Positions 11,500 through 24,109 are shown, counted from the first letter of the stretch. The stretch: 64,000 bases of DNA from Megamerina dolium (GCA_963854835.1 OY978527.1:34892540-34956539), one strand, 5' to 3'. Numbers and translations: made by a program. The notes: a model not told the origin generated them from the sequence alone.

Positions 11500-12588
11500 T
11501 TGGTATTTATTTATGTATTTTATTTAAATGAAATATGTGTATAGCACTTTTATTATACATTCAATAACTATTTGAACATCCATTTAATGCAATATTTAAT
11601 ATTTTTTAAATTTCATAATAATTATTATTTTTAAAATGCAACCCTGTTTTCCTCAGGCTTAAGATAAAAGTTGGCCATCTTTTATACTTTGCTTTGAAGG
11701 ACAACGAGTGATTGGGCATCACTTCATACAAATTCATGTATTTTATTTATTCTATGGGCTTCGGCTATAACTATTCACAAGATAAAATGTTCAATGGGAA
11801 CAGTCCCAAAATATATGCCCTATGTCCAAAATTAAAATCATATCTCCAGATAATTGTCCATATGCTTTGGTGAAAAAAACTTGAATCTTGATCAGAATCA
11901 TCCATAGTCTTCATTTTTCTGTTATTAAAAATATTTCAGTAATAAATTCGATACAATCTAACGTACCTACAAATAATTAACACATATACTTATATCACGC
12001 GGTTAATACATATTTCTACTATTCTTCTGTTTTTTCTGTTACTTATTTAATTCGTGGTTTTTTTATGAATGACATTGAGTGCTCTAATTAAATTGCAAGC
12101 AAACATCACAACATCACATAACAGCAACACTAAAATAACAATAAAATTATTATTACTTATATATTAATATATATTGTAGTAGTAATAACAGTGGTACAAA
12201 TAGTAGCAACAACAACAAAAAAAGCATAATAAAATTGTGCTCTTTGTGTAGTGACATGTGTACGTACTTATAATAAATATGTATGAAGCTGATATGAGAT
12301 ATTTCTTATATCCGTATACACATTTAGTTGGTACTCATACAAGCAGCCCATTTACAAAATATACATATGTATACAAGATGATTCTTGTAACTCAATATCA
12401 TCCAGAGTATAACTCTACCGGTTTACTGATTTTCAAGGTGACATATTTATGCACTGCATCTAACCATGTTCATGAATGAATTTTGCTCAATTTTTGAAAA
12501 TATATTTTTTAAACTATTTATTTAGCAAAATATGTGGCTGAATTTTGAAGAGGAATGTGGTTTTTAATTACAGTGCTTTCGAAAAAAT
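11500..12588. other. non-coding DNA
   Basis: AT-rich. Short open frames show no family motif. CAACAA and TATATA simple tracts lie around 12160-12220. Confidence 0.5.
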
Positions 12589-12632
12589 ATATGTATATAA
12601 TGTATATAATGTATATAATGTATATAATGTAG
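12589..12632. repeat. short tandem array TGTATATAA (about 4 units)
   Basis: Four to five 10-bp units of the type TGTATATAAT directly precede the SINE at 12633. The SINE target duplication (AATGTATATAATGTAG) lies within the end of this array. Confidence 0.8.
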
Positions 12633-12999
12633 TGGGTGCCGTAGCTCAGTGGTTAGTGTGTTCGCCTTCTGATCTGTAGGTCGTGGTTCAATCTCCGGCT
12701 CATGCATAACAAATTTAATATCGATAAGATTTTTGTTTTGAACGGTACCCACCTGTCGGCAAGCAATTGGCAATTCTTCCGACAGTAACAACTTGCCATG
12801 AAAAAGTTTCTTAAAGAACTCTGTGACAAAGCTCAGAAAAAGTGATGTCACAAGTGTTCTGCCGTTCGGAACCGGCTAAAATAAGTAGGTCCTTTCTAAT
12901 ATTGTCCAAAATTTAAGACGCACAACAGTAATGGAAGAGAAGCTCGGCCAATGAGCCCTTTGGGGCTTTATGTGCCACATATTTATTTATTTTTTTTTT
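12633..12999 (+). mobile_element. full-length tRNA-derived SINE with 16-bp target duplication
   Basis: The 16-mer AATGTATATAATGTAG flanks the element perfectly (12617-12632 and 13000-13015). The 5' end is tRNA-like: GGGTGCCG acceptor-like start, RNA polymerase III box A TAGCTCAGTGG at 12642-12652 and box B GGTTCAATCTC at 12685-12695. The A-to-B start spacing of 43 nt is tRNA-like. About 230 nt of unrelated body follow, then the 3' end TATGTGCCACATATTTATT and a T-run. The element has no protein-coding capacity and would depend on a LINE reverse transcriptase. A second full copy lies at 26646-26996; fragments lie at 11333, 18941, 38288, 49705 and 55218. Confidence 0.9.
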
Positions 13000-13015
13000 A
13001 ATGTATATAATGTAG

Positions 13016-13549
13016 TTTTTACTATTTAAATTTTATGTGACGCCAGAACTGTCAAACTTTGTTTACATTTCTGTTTGTTTACATTTTATTCAAACAAACT
13101 GTAAGCGTGCATTTGCTATAAACTATCAAATTGTGAATTTTTTGCTTGTTTTGTCTGTTGTCAAATTTTGTTTATATTCACTAACTGGCAAATTTGCCAC
13201 TTGATATTTCATATTCCAAAGGTTTCAAGCAACAACCAAATATATGCGATGTTTTTTTTTGCTCTTCTACTGTTACTTGCTCAAAAATATGTTATCATTT
13301 AAGAAACTCAGAGAGATGAAGAGCTTATAGTACAGATAAATGCGACAACGACAACGAGATATCTCCTAATTACCATAAACAGAGTTGATTTGTATTTTAT
13401 TTTCAATATAAATTTTAAATAGAACAAATTCTGATTCTTTAATTGATGTTAAAATGGTAAAAGTGTTACAAAAAATTGTAAAGAAATTTCGTTGAAAAAT
13501 TTTTCCGTTAAAAAAAAGTACAATATATCGATAAGTAACAGTACGATAA
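13016..13549. other. non-coding DNA
   Basis: Nothing recognised between the SINE and the long repeat. Confidence 0.5.
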
Positions 13550-15485
13550 AAAAAAATCTCCTTACAGTCGGCTAGGGCCGACCAAATTATACCCTGCATA
13601 TGTAGAGGTATATATAAAAAGTTTGCTCGTATATCCATCCTTTTCTTCCACTACTTTGTATAGGACCGACATTAAGAAGCACCTCACCGATTTTGGAGGA
13701 TCAATTTCTGCCTATAATACTAAACTACATAGGTTGCAATGGGTTGACCTAGGCGTATTAATTAGTAAGTTATGGGTGTTTTAATGTTTAAGATAAATCC
13801 GAGACTTTATACGGAAGCTATATAAAAAGTGGGCGTGACGTATCTCTTTCCGGTATATCTAATTAATTTTTCAATATCAATCCACACCTTAAATTTGGTT
13901 GTCCTACGCTAAATGGTTTGTAAGTTATGAAGCTTAAAAGTTTTAGTTTAATTACCTCGACTTTGTATGGGAGACCTATGAAGGAGTGGGCGTGGCACAC
14001 TGATTTTCTGCCAGATTGTTTCCCACTACGATATTAATTTAAGTGTCAATTATGGTTATATTAGGCAGAAGATTGCCGAAGTTACAGCTGTTTCAATTTA
14101 AAATTTGTATGGGGGCTACAATAAACAGTGGGCGTGGTGCGCCCATTTTCTGTGAGCCTAGTTGCTCGTACAATACTAATCCACACCTTAAATCTCGTTG
14201 TCCTACGCTAAATGGTTTGTAAGTTATGGAGCTTAAAAGTTTTAGTTTAATTCCCTTGACTTTGTATGGGAGGCTCATGAAGGAGTGGGCGTGGCACACT
14301 GATTTTCTGCCAGATTTTTGCCGAATACGATATTAATTTAAGTGTCAATTATGGTTATTTTAGGCAGAAGATTGCCGAAGTTACAGCTGTTTAAATTTAA
14401 AAGAATTTCAATCATTTTGTATGGGGGCTGCAATAAATAGTGGGCATGGCGCGCCCATTTCCTATGAGCCTAGTTGCTCGTACAATACTTATCCACACCT
14501 TAAATCTCGTTGTCCTACGCTAAATGGTTTGTAAGTTATGGAGCTTAAAAGTTTTAGTTTAATTCCCTTGACTTTGTATGGGAGACTCATGAAGGAGTGG
14601 GCGTGGCACACTGATTTTCTGCCAGATTTTTGCCGACTACGATATTAATTTAAGTGTCAATTATGGTTATTTTAGGCAGAAGATTGCCGAAGTTACAGCT
14701 GTTTAAATTTAAAAGAATTTCAATCATTTTGTATGGGGGCTGCAATAAACAGTGGGCATGGCCCGCCCATTTTCTATGAGCCTAGTTGCTCGTACAATAC
14801 TTATCCATACCTTAAATCTCGTTGTCCTATGCTAAATGGTTTGTAAGTTATGGAGCTTAAAAGTTTTAGTTTAATTCCCTTGACTTTGTATGGGAGACTC
14901 ATGAAGGAGTGGGCGTGGCACATTGATTTTCTGCCAGATTTTTGCCGACTACGATATTAATCTAAGTGCCAATTATGGTTATTCTGGACAGAAGATTGTA
15001 GAAGTTACAGTTGTTGTTGTACAGACACTTTGTATGAGAGCTACGCTAAAAAGTAGGCGTGGCTCAACCACTTTTGGCGAGGCTATATAGTAGTATAATA
15101 TAAGTCTATGTGCCAAATATTGTTGTCCCAAGTCGTATATTATGTGAGTTATAGCAAGTTAAAGATTTTGAAAATTCCGAGGTTAGTCGCTTTGAATGCT
15201 TGGTGTGGGCGTGGTTATTGACCGATCATGCCCAATATCAATCCCCTCCGTACCCTTGGATCATAGATTACTTATGCCAAATAGCTCAATATTTACTCAA
15301 GTTATCGTGCGAACCAGCCAGGTGACAGACGGACGGACGGACGGACATCGTTAAATCGAAAATTTAATCGACGCTGATCACGAATATATATCCATGTCTA
15401 TATCTCCGGAGATTCCTTCAAGTGGACACAAACATCTGACCGAAATGAATATACCATGCATATTGTATTATGCAGGGTATAAAAA
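13550..15485. repeat. long dispersed repeat bounded by TATACCCTGCATA, 4 internal units
   Basis: The repeat begins AAATCTCCTTACAGTCGGCT, has TATACCCTGCATA at 13588-13600 and ends with its exact inverted copy TATGCAGGGTATA at 15469-15481. A second copy with the same ends is at 35458-36757. Internally a unit of about 300 bp repeats in tandem, starting with TCCACACCTT-like sequence at 13881, 14180, 14492 and 14804 (spacing 299, 312, 312). Each unit carries GTGGGCGTGGC-like and GTTGTCCTACGCTAAATGG motifs. Near the right end there is a (GGAC)n tract at about 15329-15346. No long ORF exists, so it looks non-autonomous. The class is not assigned. Confidence 0.8.
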
Positions 15486-18400
15486 CTAAAGCAATTGGTA
15501 GCACTGAAGTTATCGAACATGCTCTAAATATTGTCACCAAAATCGATGGAAAATCATCTCTAATTGCGAATACGCACGACTCAAAGGTGGACCTCCAATG
15601 CACGTGTAGACGTATGCGTGCATTTGACAGTAGAGTAAAAAACACGCAATCTTATGGGATGAGCTCCATAGGTACGCGCGTAAATGTATTTGAACACATA
15701 AAAGTTGAACTTTTTCTACTTTCATGCATAAAATGACAACTGCCATTTGTGTGAACAAATTCTAATACGATAGCGCTGTAAATCAAAATGATAGTAATGA
15801 TAGTAAATCGAAATGATATGAAATGTGATAATGAAATAAAAAGACAATATTTATTTGATCTTCTAAGGCATTACACTCTTTATTTAACGCTTTTCGCGGA
15901 AAAAAAACGTCAATGCAAGGAACAGTCTGCCCTCCGTCAGAATTGCTGGCCGTTTGGAATGCTTTTACAACTTTGTGAGGCTGAACAAAAGCATCAAAGA
16001 CTGTGGATTTCATGTGAGTTGCGATGCGAAATATTCGTGAAATTTGTAAACGGAATCAAAACAAAAAAGAAGCAATTCTGCGAAATCTGTGGCAAATATA
16101 TTCGTTTATTTAAAATAAATTTTTATTTGCACTTCCTTTATTAGTTTTGTTTTTATTTACAATAATTTGACGTGTTGTTGAAATTTCCCAAGCACATTCC
16201 AATGGTCTGTTCACAATAGTGCTGTTTTTTTTTTTTTTTACTTTGCAACACTATAACTCTGGTCGTTTAAAATATAAGCGAGTTCAATTGAACTCGGTTA
16301 AAATAGGCGATGTCGCTTATTTTTGTTGTTGCTTTGCATTCAATTCGGCAAATAAGCGAGTGTTCTTTTGTAACTCGCGTGCAAAAGAACGCAGCTTTCA
16401 TAGCCCAAATATATTTCTTGCACCCACATCTTTCTTGTTGTCATTAGTTTAATGCACTTCAAGTACATTATAATTACACTGCCAATCACCATCAATATAA
16501 ATGTAAAATCTTCATCCATACTTATTAAGACGCTTTTATTTTTAAGAATAATATTAAAATATCATTTCCAAATGCATAGAAAGTATACTATGGAGTTACC
16601 ATATCTGTCCGCATGAAAGTGCATAGAAAGGGAGAATGCATTCGCATGCACACGGATGTTATGGAGGTGCACTTTAATGGCGAACACGCTACAGTGAAAA
16701 AGAAGTATTGAAACGAATATCAACTAAAAAGGAATATGGAATAGTAAAAACAAACCATGATACAAATCCAAAGATAGTTCTATTCGCTCTTTTTTTGGAT
16801 CATATTAACTACTTGACGTGTAATAGAAAACATTAATTTTGTGCTATCTTATATTTCTGTCGTAAAATATGTCGAACAATAAGAAGGAAAGAGAGAACGA
16901 ATTCGATACGATAGAAGAAGTTTTTAGAGTGTTGCCACAGAGTATAAATAGCCCGAATTAGTTGAACGAGCAATACGGTTTGGACTTTCAAATAAAAAAC
17001 AATTGACGCAATCCAGTGATAGAACAGGGTTGATTCGTCTTAGAATTAAACGTTCACACGATAAAAACACAGCAATATTATTCGTTTAAAGTTGCATGTT
17101 CAATAACATGCCTCATATTCACTTGGTTTATCTCACTCAAAATTCAGATACGCAATACTAAATACATTTTGTATCTTTTAGCAAAGATGTTGCCGCAATA
17201 TTTCATTGGCGTATATCTTCTTCCTTCCATTCATAATTACACTGTAAACTTTTGGCGGTAAACAATCAATCAGTCAAACACATAAATTTGTGAATAAATA
17301 TATTTATGTACATGTAGTTAATATATGAGATACTAAATCGCCAAACATTCCATCAAAGTTTACTTTTTACGATATTTTCCATAATATTATTGTTATTAGT
17401 ATTGTAGTTTTGATTGTTGGTATTGTTAGCACATTTATATAATTGTTATTAGTTCCTCTAAAGTAGTATTTTATATTTTTTATTACTGCTTCTGTTGTTT
17501 TTCTATTTTTTATTGCATTTTCATTTGTATCCCAGTAGGAAAATGTAAATCAGCGAACTAGCTACTATACAGTAGTTGCGTGTTTGACTTGTAAAATTAC
17601 GTTTAAAACTAAATTTAAATTTAAAACTCATACCATGCACTGTTGGAACAGACCAACTTGCACACAGTTTGCATGAATTTCTCTAGCCGATAAGCCCTCC
17701 AAAACGATGGCATTATTCGTTACAGGACATTTGTCATCTCTAAAGAGAGGAAAAATGAACTGACAGATCGAAATGCAATTTTGAGTACCTATGTTCTCAT
17801 AAAAGATGAATAAAAGAGAGTATAATGTACCTACTGAGTTATACTCGCCTGTAGGTATAAATGTATGAACTCGCGAGTGTTACTTCTTTCTGTTTTCTGG
17901 TGTGTTTTATTTTCTTTTCTTTTTTTGGTAATATTATTGCTGTTTCATAGTTGCGTAAGTCTATAGACTATATACTTTTCTGAGTCTATATATGTATATG
18001 TTTATTTGTTTTTGTTTTGATTTTCTTATTCCTGCCTGTTGCTACCAATATCGTTTAAATGGTACTTAGGTACATAGATATGTGCATATGTATTTTTCCA
18101 ATATTAGGAATGTAGCACTTTATATTTTCGATGGAACATTTAAAGAACACTTCTGCCAGTATGATTTTAGATTTCATCAGTAGAAGGTGTTTTGAAGTGC
18201 AACTAAACAAACAATCAAAAAGAAAAACGAACTTATACATATGGGATAAATTTATCGCCGTGTACCAATTCGATTTTTTTTATGCAAATTGCAAATTTTT
18301 GTCAACCTACGGAAATGTGAGATTAAAGAATGTTTTTATTTCATTTTAATGACATTAATGATACGAGTTTTATAAATATTATAACGAGTACTCTAAAAAC

Positions 18401-18500
18401 TCGATTTGACGATTCTGTGATTCGTGGAATGAATTCAATGTAAGTTAATGAGCGATTCGATGCAACTTTTACCATTTTTATTTTTAATTGTGAAATAAAT
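15486..18500. other. non-coding DNA
   Basis: Mixed AT-rich sequence with open frames up to about 118 codons (15788-16144). None has a domain motif, a credible signal or a neighbouring splice structure, and I treat them as chance. A short inverted pair (AAAGTGCA / TGCACTTT) lies near 16615-16676. Confidence 0.45.
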
Positions 18501-18517
18501 ATTCCATAATATTCCAC

Positions 18518-18940
18518 GTGGTAATAGTACTAATGTATATAATTCCTATACATATATTGAGTGATATAAAAAGTATTCACGAGTTTTTGTCACTAGATGG
18601 TGTTGATGCCCATGTAACAGGCAACACTAATCCGATGAAAGGATTAAATATGAGAATATTAAATAAAAAAATCATGGTCAAATGTCGGTGGTCCACCACA
18701 AACGACATAGAAAACTGGATTGACAGCAAACTAGGTTATAATACGTGTTTGATGGGATTGGAAAGGAATTGTCTGAAATGGTCAAAACTCTCTTGATTTA
18801 AAAAAAAATTGTCCACCGAAGAGTCGATGAAAATCTCTTGGCCAAGTTTTTCCTCGATAAACCACAGAAGGTCGACACCGATGAAAATATGAAGCTACTC
18901 GAAAAATTTCAAAAGGTCATAAATAATAATTTATCAAAAA
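18518..18940 (+). pseudogene. unassigned coding-like remnant
   Basis: An open frame at 18518-18796 is followed, after a run of A and a frame change, by a second protein-like stretch (HRRVDENLLAKFFLDKPQKV and onward, about 18811-18940). The amino-acid composition and the absence of low complexity look like former coding sequence, possibly of a transposon or a retrocopy. I do not recognise the family and assign no function. Confidence 0.3.
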
Positions 18941-19772
18941 TGCAAAGAGTTGTCTGACAAAGTTCAGAAAAGTGATGTCACAAAGGTTCTGTTGATCAAT
19001 ACCGACTAATATAAGTAGGCCCCTACTAATACTCCCAAAATTTTGTACGAACAACAATGCTGAAATATTGGGTATTGAATTAGTAACCGGCCTTTTATGT
19101 TACGTGACGTGGTGCCACGGGTAAGCTCTCTCTGTCTGAAATGTCACTTTAAATGTCTATTCACTTGTTGTCCAAATTAGTCAAAAGTTTTCAATTTTAT
19201 TTTTCACCATAAACAATTTTGAGAATTGACGAAAAAAACAGCATATGCGGGTAGTTTTGTTAAATTACTTTTTTTTGCAACCAAAAACAGCTTAAAGTCA
19301 TAATTTACTTGTAGCGACAATTCTCTATCAAATACACAGTGTAAAGAGTGCTTTGTGCGCTTCAAAAATTGTGATTTTCATATAAAAAACCAAGAACGCT
19401 CTGGACAGCCGAAAAGCTGTGAAGACGAGGATTTGGAGACATTACACGACCAAGACCTGGTCGAAATATTACGGTAGAGCTGTACCGCCAACAATTGAAG
19501 CGGTTGAAGACAGCAACGGAGTCAAATATTGGCTCGATTAATTTTTAGCCGTCAAGCCGGCGAAGTTCTTTTGGGATGGAATACATCAATTGCCAGAATG
19601 ATGGGGACATGTTATAGTTTCTGATGGACAATACTTTGAATGCCATGTTTTTTACAGAATTCTCAGAAATAAATGATTTTTGAGCACTAAACTAAGCCGG
19701 TTACTAATTCACACACCCAATAAAAGCTCGGCCTAAGAGGCCTATGAGTGCCTGATATTAATTTATAAAGGG
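18941..19772 (+). mobile_element. SINE copy split by a mariner
   Basis: The body of the SINE family is recognisable at 18941-19065 (GACAAAG, AAAAGTGATGTCAC, AATATAAGTAGG landmarks) and resumes at 19723-19772 (AAAGCTCGGCC, then GCCTATGAG). The interruption is exactly the mariner 19068-19720 with its TA duplication. The tRNA-like head is absent, so this copy was 5'-truncated or has decayed. Confidence 0.7.
19068..19720 (+). mobile_element. internally deleted mariner (653 bp) with TA target duplication
   Basis: Inverted termini of about 25 bp are present: TTGGGTATTGAATTAGTAAC on the left and, reversed on the right, TTGGGTGTGTGAATTAGTAAC. TA dinucleotides flank both ends (19066-19067, 19721-19722). 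Coding remnants show a mariner transposase. An N-terminal piece reads CVRFKNCDF, then the SGQPKSCEDEDLET-type linker near 19345-19440. A C-terminal piece has the W-G-H-V-I-V-S-D-G-Q-Y-F signature near 19600-19640. The whole catalytic core with its aspartates is deleted, so it could move only by using another transposase. Confidence 0.85.
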
Positions 19773-20345
19773 TGATTTCTTGAGAGCCTTCGGATTTGAT
19801 TTAAAAGTTAAAACACATACAATTTAGAGAAACGTATGCAATTTTTATTTGAGTCGATAGAACGATATATATAATTCAATGTTTAAAGATGATTTAATGT
19901 AAATGTTGACCGCGGCTGCGCCTCAAATAGTTCATACGATGGGTCCAACTTTGGCATACTCTCGCCAACATATTGGCCGATATCTTACGAATAAATCGAT
20001 AATTCACGGTCATCAACAACACTGGCGGATACCGCTGCGATATTTTCCTCTGTCTGCACTCTACGTATGCGTGTTGGTGGTTTAATGTCCAATAATGTAA
20101 ATTTGGTGTGAAATTTAGTCACGAGATTCCGAACAGCCGCCTCAGAAGGTCACCCAAACTGACCATGAATGTATGAATGAACAGAGCATGAATTTAGATA
20201 ATAAAATTCAATAATCTGCAAGCGTTGTTCGTTTGTAAGTCGATTCATGGTTAAATTATAGACCAAACTAAACATGTTTGACAGTAACATGTTACACGAA
20301 AACTGCTGAGCTGTATAACCTTTGTTTCACCCTCGCAGCCTACAT
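19773..20345 (-). mobile_element. internally deleted Tc1/mariner, DD41D (rosa)-like
   Basis: Read on the minus strand, the N-terminal helix-turn-helix half of a DD41D-type transposase is visible from about 20245 (NRLTNEQRLQIIEFYY) through a TKFTLLDIKPPTR-like stretch to ENIAAVSASVVDDREL. It jumps directly to the C-terminal end MLARVCQSWTHRMNYLRRSR at about 19905-19970. The catalytic core is deleted and stops are present. The outer ends begin GGGTGA on both sides (19782 on the plus strand; about 20335 on the minus strand), but the termini are otherwise poorly matched. It abuts the 3' end of the split SINE. Confidence 0.7.
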
Positions 20346-20465
20346 ATCATGTTTATCACCTTTCTGTTGCCATGTTGAACTTTTCCAACATTAATTAAAA
20401 GTTTATTGTCGATAACACTTCATCGATTTAATTTATTTACTAATTTTTTCTGACTCCATTTCTCT

Positions 20466-20595
<130 letters not shown>

Positions 20596-21440
20596 GGACG
20601 TATAATCGCATTTCATAATAGAGTTTATGTTGTGCAAGTCATATAATGGAAAAATTCGAATATTGAGTTTCAACAAAATCCCTCTAAATTCTTCAATGAA
20701 ATTATGCATGTGCACATATATACATACATACATACATATAAATATGTAGGCACATGCGTATATATAGTCCGGTTGAATCCATAACAATCAAACGGGAATG
20801 AGGGTAGTGGAAGATTTGGGGGTTGTCGGTGGTATATTAGGAATTGCATTGCTTTAATAAACAATCAACATTAAAATAAAATCGAATGTGTATCAACTAC
20901 ATACATATGTACACACATGTATGATTGTTTATGCGTGTGCGAGTATTGAAAAATAACATATTTTGCCGGAATTTGCTATTGATATTCTTGTTATTGTATA
21001 CCGCTCAGTTGCTCTGGTCATATATGTAATTGCTTTCTTGTTTCTTTTTTCTACATACTTTTCACCTTATTGATGAGGCCAATACTTTATTTGCATCGTA
21101 AGCTACCAAAAAGAAAACAATATAAAAATGGGAATGTCAGAATTGAAGCAACAACAACAACAACTGCAGTCTAATGAAAATCGATTTGTGTGGTGCTGTT
21201 GTTTTCTTTGCCATTTGATTATTTGTTAATTCGGCACGCGTCTGCATTTGTTTGCATTCCTTATTGCATTTTGTATTGTGTTGGTGTTGGTAGTGTGATA
21301 AACAAAAATTTTATTATGAATATTTGTTGTTGTTGTTATGGAATGCTTATTTTTCCCCGATTTTTGTTCAATTTTGCAAAACAAATTTTTCACCATTCAT
21401 TAGTGCTCAGCCTCAAGTTTTATTTCTGTGTGTATTGTAC
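20596..21440. other. non-coding DNA
   Basis: Short CATA and CAACAA tracts; no gene recognised. Confidence 0.5.
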
Positions 21441-21444
21441 TCGA

Positions 21445-21695
21445 TAAGATTAACGAACTGTTGAGGACGCCAATTGGCTTTCAGTTGAATATAAATGAAC
21501 TATTGCAAAAGACGGAAATATTTGAAAAATCGTTTTTGAAATTCCTCGTTTGAGTTCTCCCCAGAAGTTCTCAATAGGAATGATGGAACCATGCTTTGAC
21601 AAATTGTGATCAAATTAGGATCATTGTCCTGCTGAAATTTGAAATTTATTTTTTTCTTCAGAATCGAAGCCTGTCAATTTTTCCCACTCTAGAAT
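21445..21695 (-). pseudogene. Tc1-like transposase fragment
   Basis: On the minus strand the stretch around the second catalytic aspartate is visible as FKFQQDNDPNLITIC, matching the FQQDNDPKHT-type box of Tc1 elements. A gap and frame change follow, then IPIENFWGELKRG, the counterpart of the LNPIENLWxxLK box that holds the third catalytic residue. No terminal repeats were located. It is a short, old fragment. Confidence 0.75.
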
Positions 21696-21699
21696 TACA

Positions 21700-24100
21700 A
21701 TGAGGCCACATTCGACATATCTTTAGGGGTCTTAGGGAAATATCAAAATAATTGATGTTATTGAAGTAACAAACAAGGCGCCAATCATATACAGAACAGC
21801 GCTGTTGTTATAATATTACTCATTGAAATGCCCATTAGATTTCAATTTTTATTTTTTCACTATTTAAATTCTTTCAATGAAATGAAATTGAACGCCATTA
21901 TCCCGTATGATATACTCTTTTACTTTGGTTATACTGTATATGGTAAATAAGCTGTTGTTGTTTTTAATGCGTTTTATTTTATATTTATTTTTGTTTTTTT
22001 TTTCTCTCTTAATTTTGTTATGTTTATTTAACTGCAATAATTAAAATGATGGTGGTGAATATTAAAGAAGAGCGAATATTTATATACAAGTACCTTCATT
22101 AAGCGAAATCGGTACTTGAATATTTTTTTTTTCATTCATTTCATTGTTGTTGATTTTGAGTAAAATTTCCTTTTTGAAATGATCACACGTTTTGCGTATT
22201 TCATAACGAGTAGGGGGGGAGGGGGTTGATTTTAAAGCAAGTTTAACGCGGTTTTATTTTGAAATATTTTTATATTTCGTATTTCGCCTGCTTTTTTTTT
22301 TATTGTTTTGTTTTTATATGTACATGCTTCATGTTGGAAACTGAACTAAAGTATTTGCTGTGTTGAGTTTTTATTATTATTTTTTTGTTGTTGTAAGGGC
22401 AGAATGTATGAAATAGTTGTTTCGAGTTGATGTTTTAAATTTCTCTTATTTTATTAGTTCATTTATTATTTGGAAATTAGTTTAATTTTTGTATTTTGAA
22501 TAAATGTAATCGAAAACAAGAAACAGGCTTTCAGGCTTCATTTAGCCATTATCTAATGTATGCATATAGTTATGATTAAATAAATAAAATTTAATCAGTA
22601 CGTACTCGTAATATGATAATATCAGATCCATTTAATTTCATTATTTATTTGAAGGCTACACATGGTACACAAACATTCATATGACAATCGGGCTAATGAT
22701 AATTATATGTTAATTATATTGTTGTTGCAGATTGTCTCATTATTATATCATTATTAAAATGTGTTTATTCAAAGTATGTACAATACAATAAAATCTTCTA
22801 TTTTGAAATTGTTTATACATTTATATAAATTGTTATACAAATAAAAAAAAAGCATCTTTATTAATTCAATTTATTTTTTCTGTGGATTTTGCTTCTAAAT
22901 TAAATGAAGTAATTTTATTTTATACATATTAAGTACATAGAGCACATATATGTGTATATAGTGTTGTATGTATTTGTAATTAGACAAAGAAATTTATTGT
23001 TAATTAAGATAAATTCAATTCTGTTGAACCATGGAGAGAAGATTAAGAATTATTTAAAACATTACTAGATGTTTTCTTATTTTTAAATAATTATTTATTA
23101 CCTTTTAAGTTCGAAGTATACAATGAACATCGAAAAAATATATACATTTCATTTAGATATTTGCAAATATATACAACAATATATACAATACATAAGAACG
23201 TACTATAAATTTCTCCAGCAATATATAACAATTTTCAAATATTTTCATAAAGTAAACCGTCTTTGTCAATCCAATCATTGTTCTGAGTAAATGAGTAAAT
23301 TTTCGAAGATTTCATATGTTTAGAAGGTTAAACATTCAGAATAATTACTGTCATAAAAATCTGACTAGTTTGCTGATCTACACAGTGTATATGCATGAGT
23401 ACCTATTTTGCATGAGTACAAGAATTCCTTTGCATGAGTATAAGTATTCCTTTGTATGAGTATAAGTATTCCTATATATACATATATGTATGTGTGTGTG
23501 TGTTTTAATTTGCAACTTCAAGGTAATATTTTATATTTATTACTTTTAAGTCCATAAGATTTAACATGATTAAACTGAGGTGAAACCATAAACTATATAG
23601 GGGATAAAAGAAAGAAAATTATTGTAAAGAACCTGAATAGAGATTTCTCGTGACGTACTTATGTTAGTAGATAAGATCCGCTGATACAAAGAGATCAGCA
23701 TTTGCTTGTTGCTGTTGTATATGGGAAATCCAATTATATAGTGACACACAAGTAACAAAACCTAAATAAATAAAAAGATATTGAAGGAAAGCAACAACAA
23801 CATACGATTTTTGGAGGTTTCGCTCTTTGAATCACTATACCACATATGTATGTATAATAAATTATCTTTCTAATGGCAAGTTACTAAAAATCATAATGAA
23901 TATGAATTTCATAGTTCATATGTGCATTTTTTCTCGAAGAAGAAAACACTCTGTAAGCATTTAGAAATTAACATTTACTTATAAAAACAATACTACGAAT
24001 TCAAGACCTCTGTATGTAAAAGCATATACAAATAGATATGTTAATCAGTAAATGATAAAAAAAAAAACTATATAACAGTACATACTTTATTGTAAGACAT
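21700..24100. other. AT-rich non-coding DNA with a short minisatellite
   Basis: No supported gene. At 23391-23482 a unit of 22-24 bp related to GCATGAGTATAAGTATTCCTTT is repeated about four times in tandem. The rest is T-rich with many short homopolymers. Confidence 0.5.
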
Positions 24101-24109
24101 AGGTGATTC

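Noticed and set aside
12633..12705. Functional tRNA gene
   Set aside because: Box A and B are good, but the stems are poorly paired, the sequence continues into a repeated body, target duplications flank it, and the same head recurs in other copies.
13550..15485. CRISPR-like or satellite array proper
   Set aside because: Units are ~300 bp without spacers, and they lie inside a dispersed element with defined ends.
15788..16144. 118-codon open frame as a gene
   Set aside because: No domain, no supported start context or splice signals, and composition like its AT-rich neighbours.
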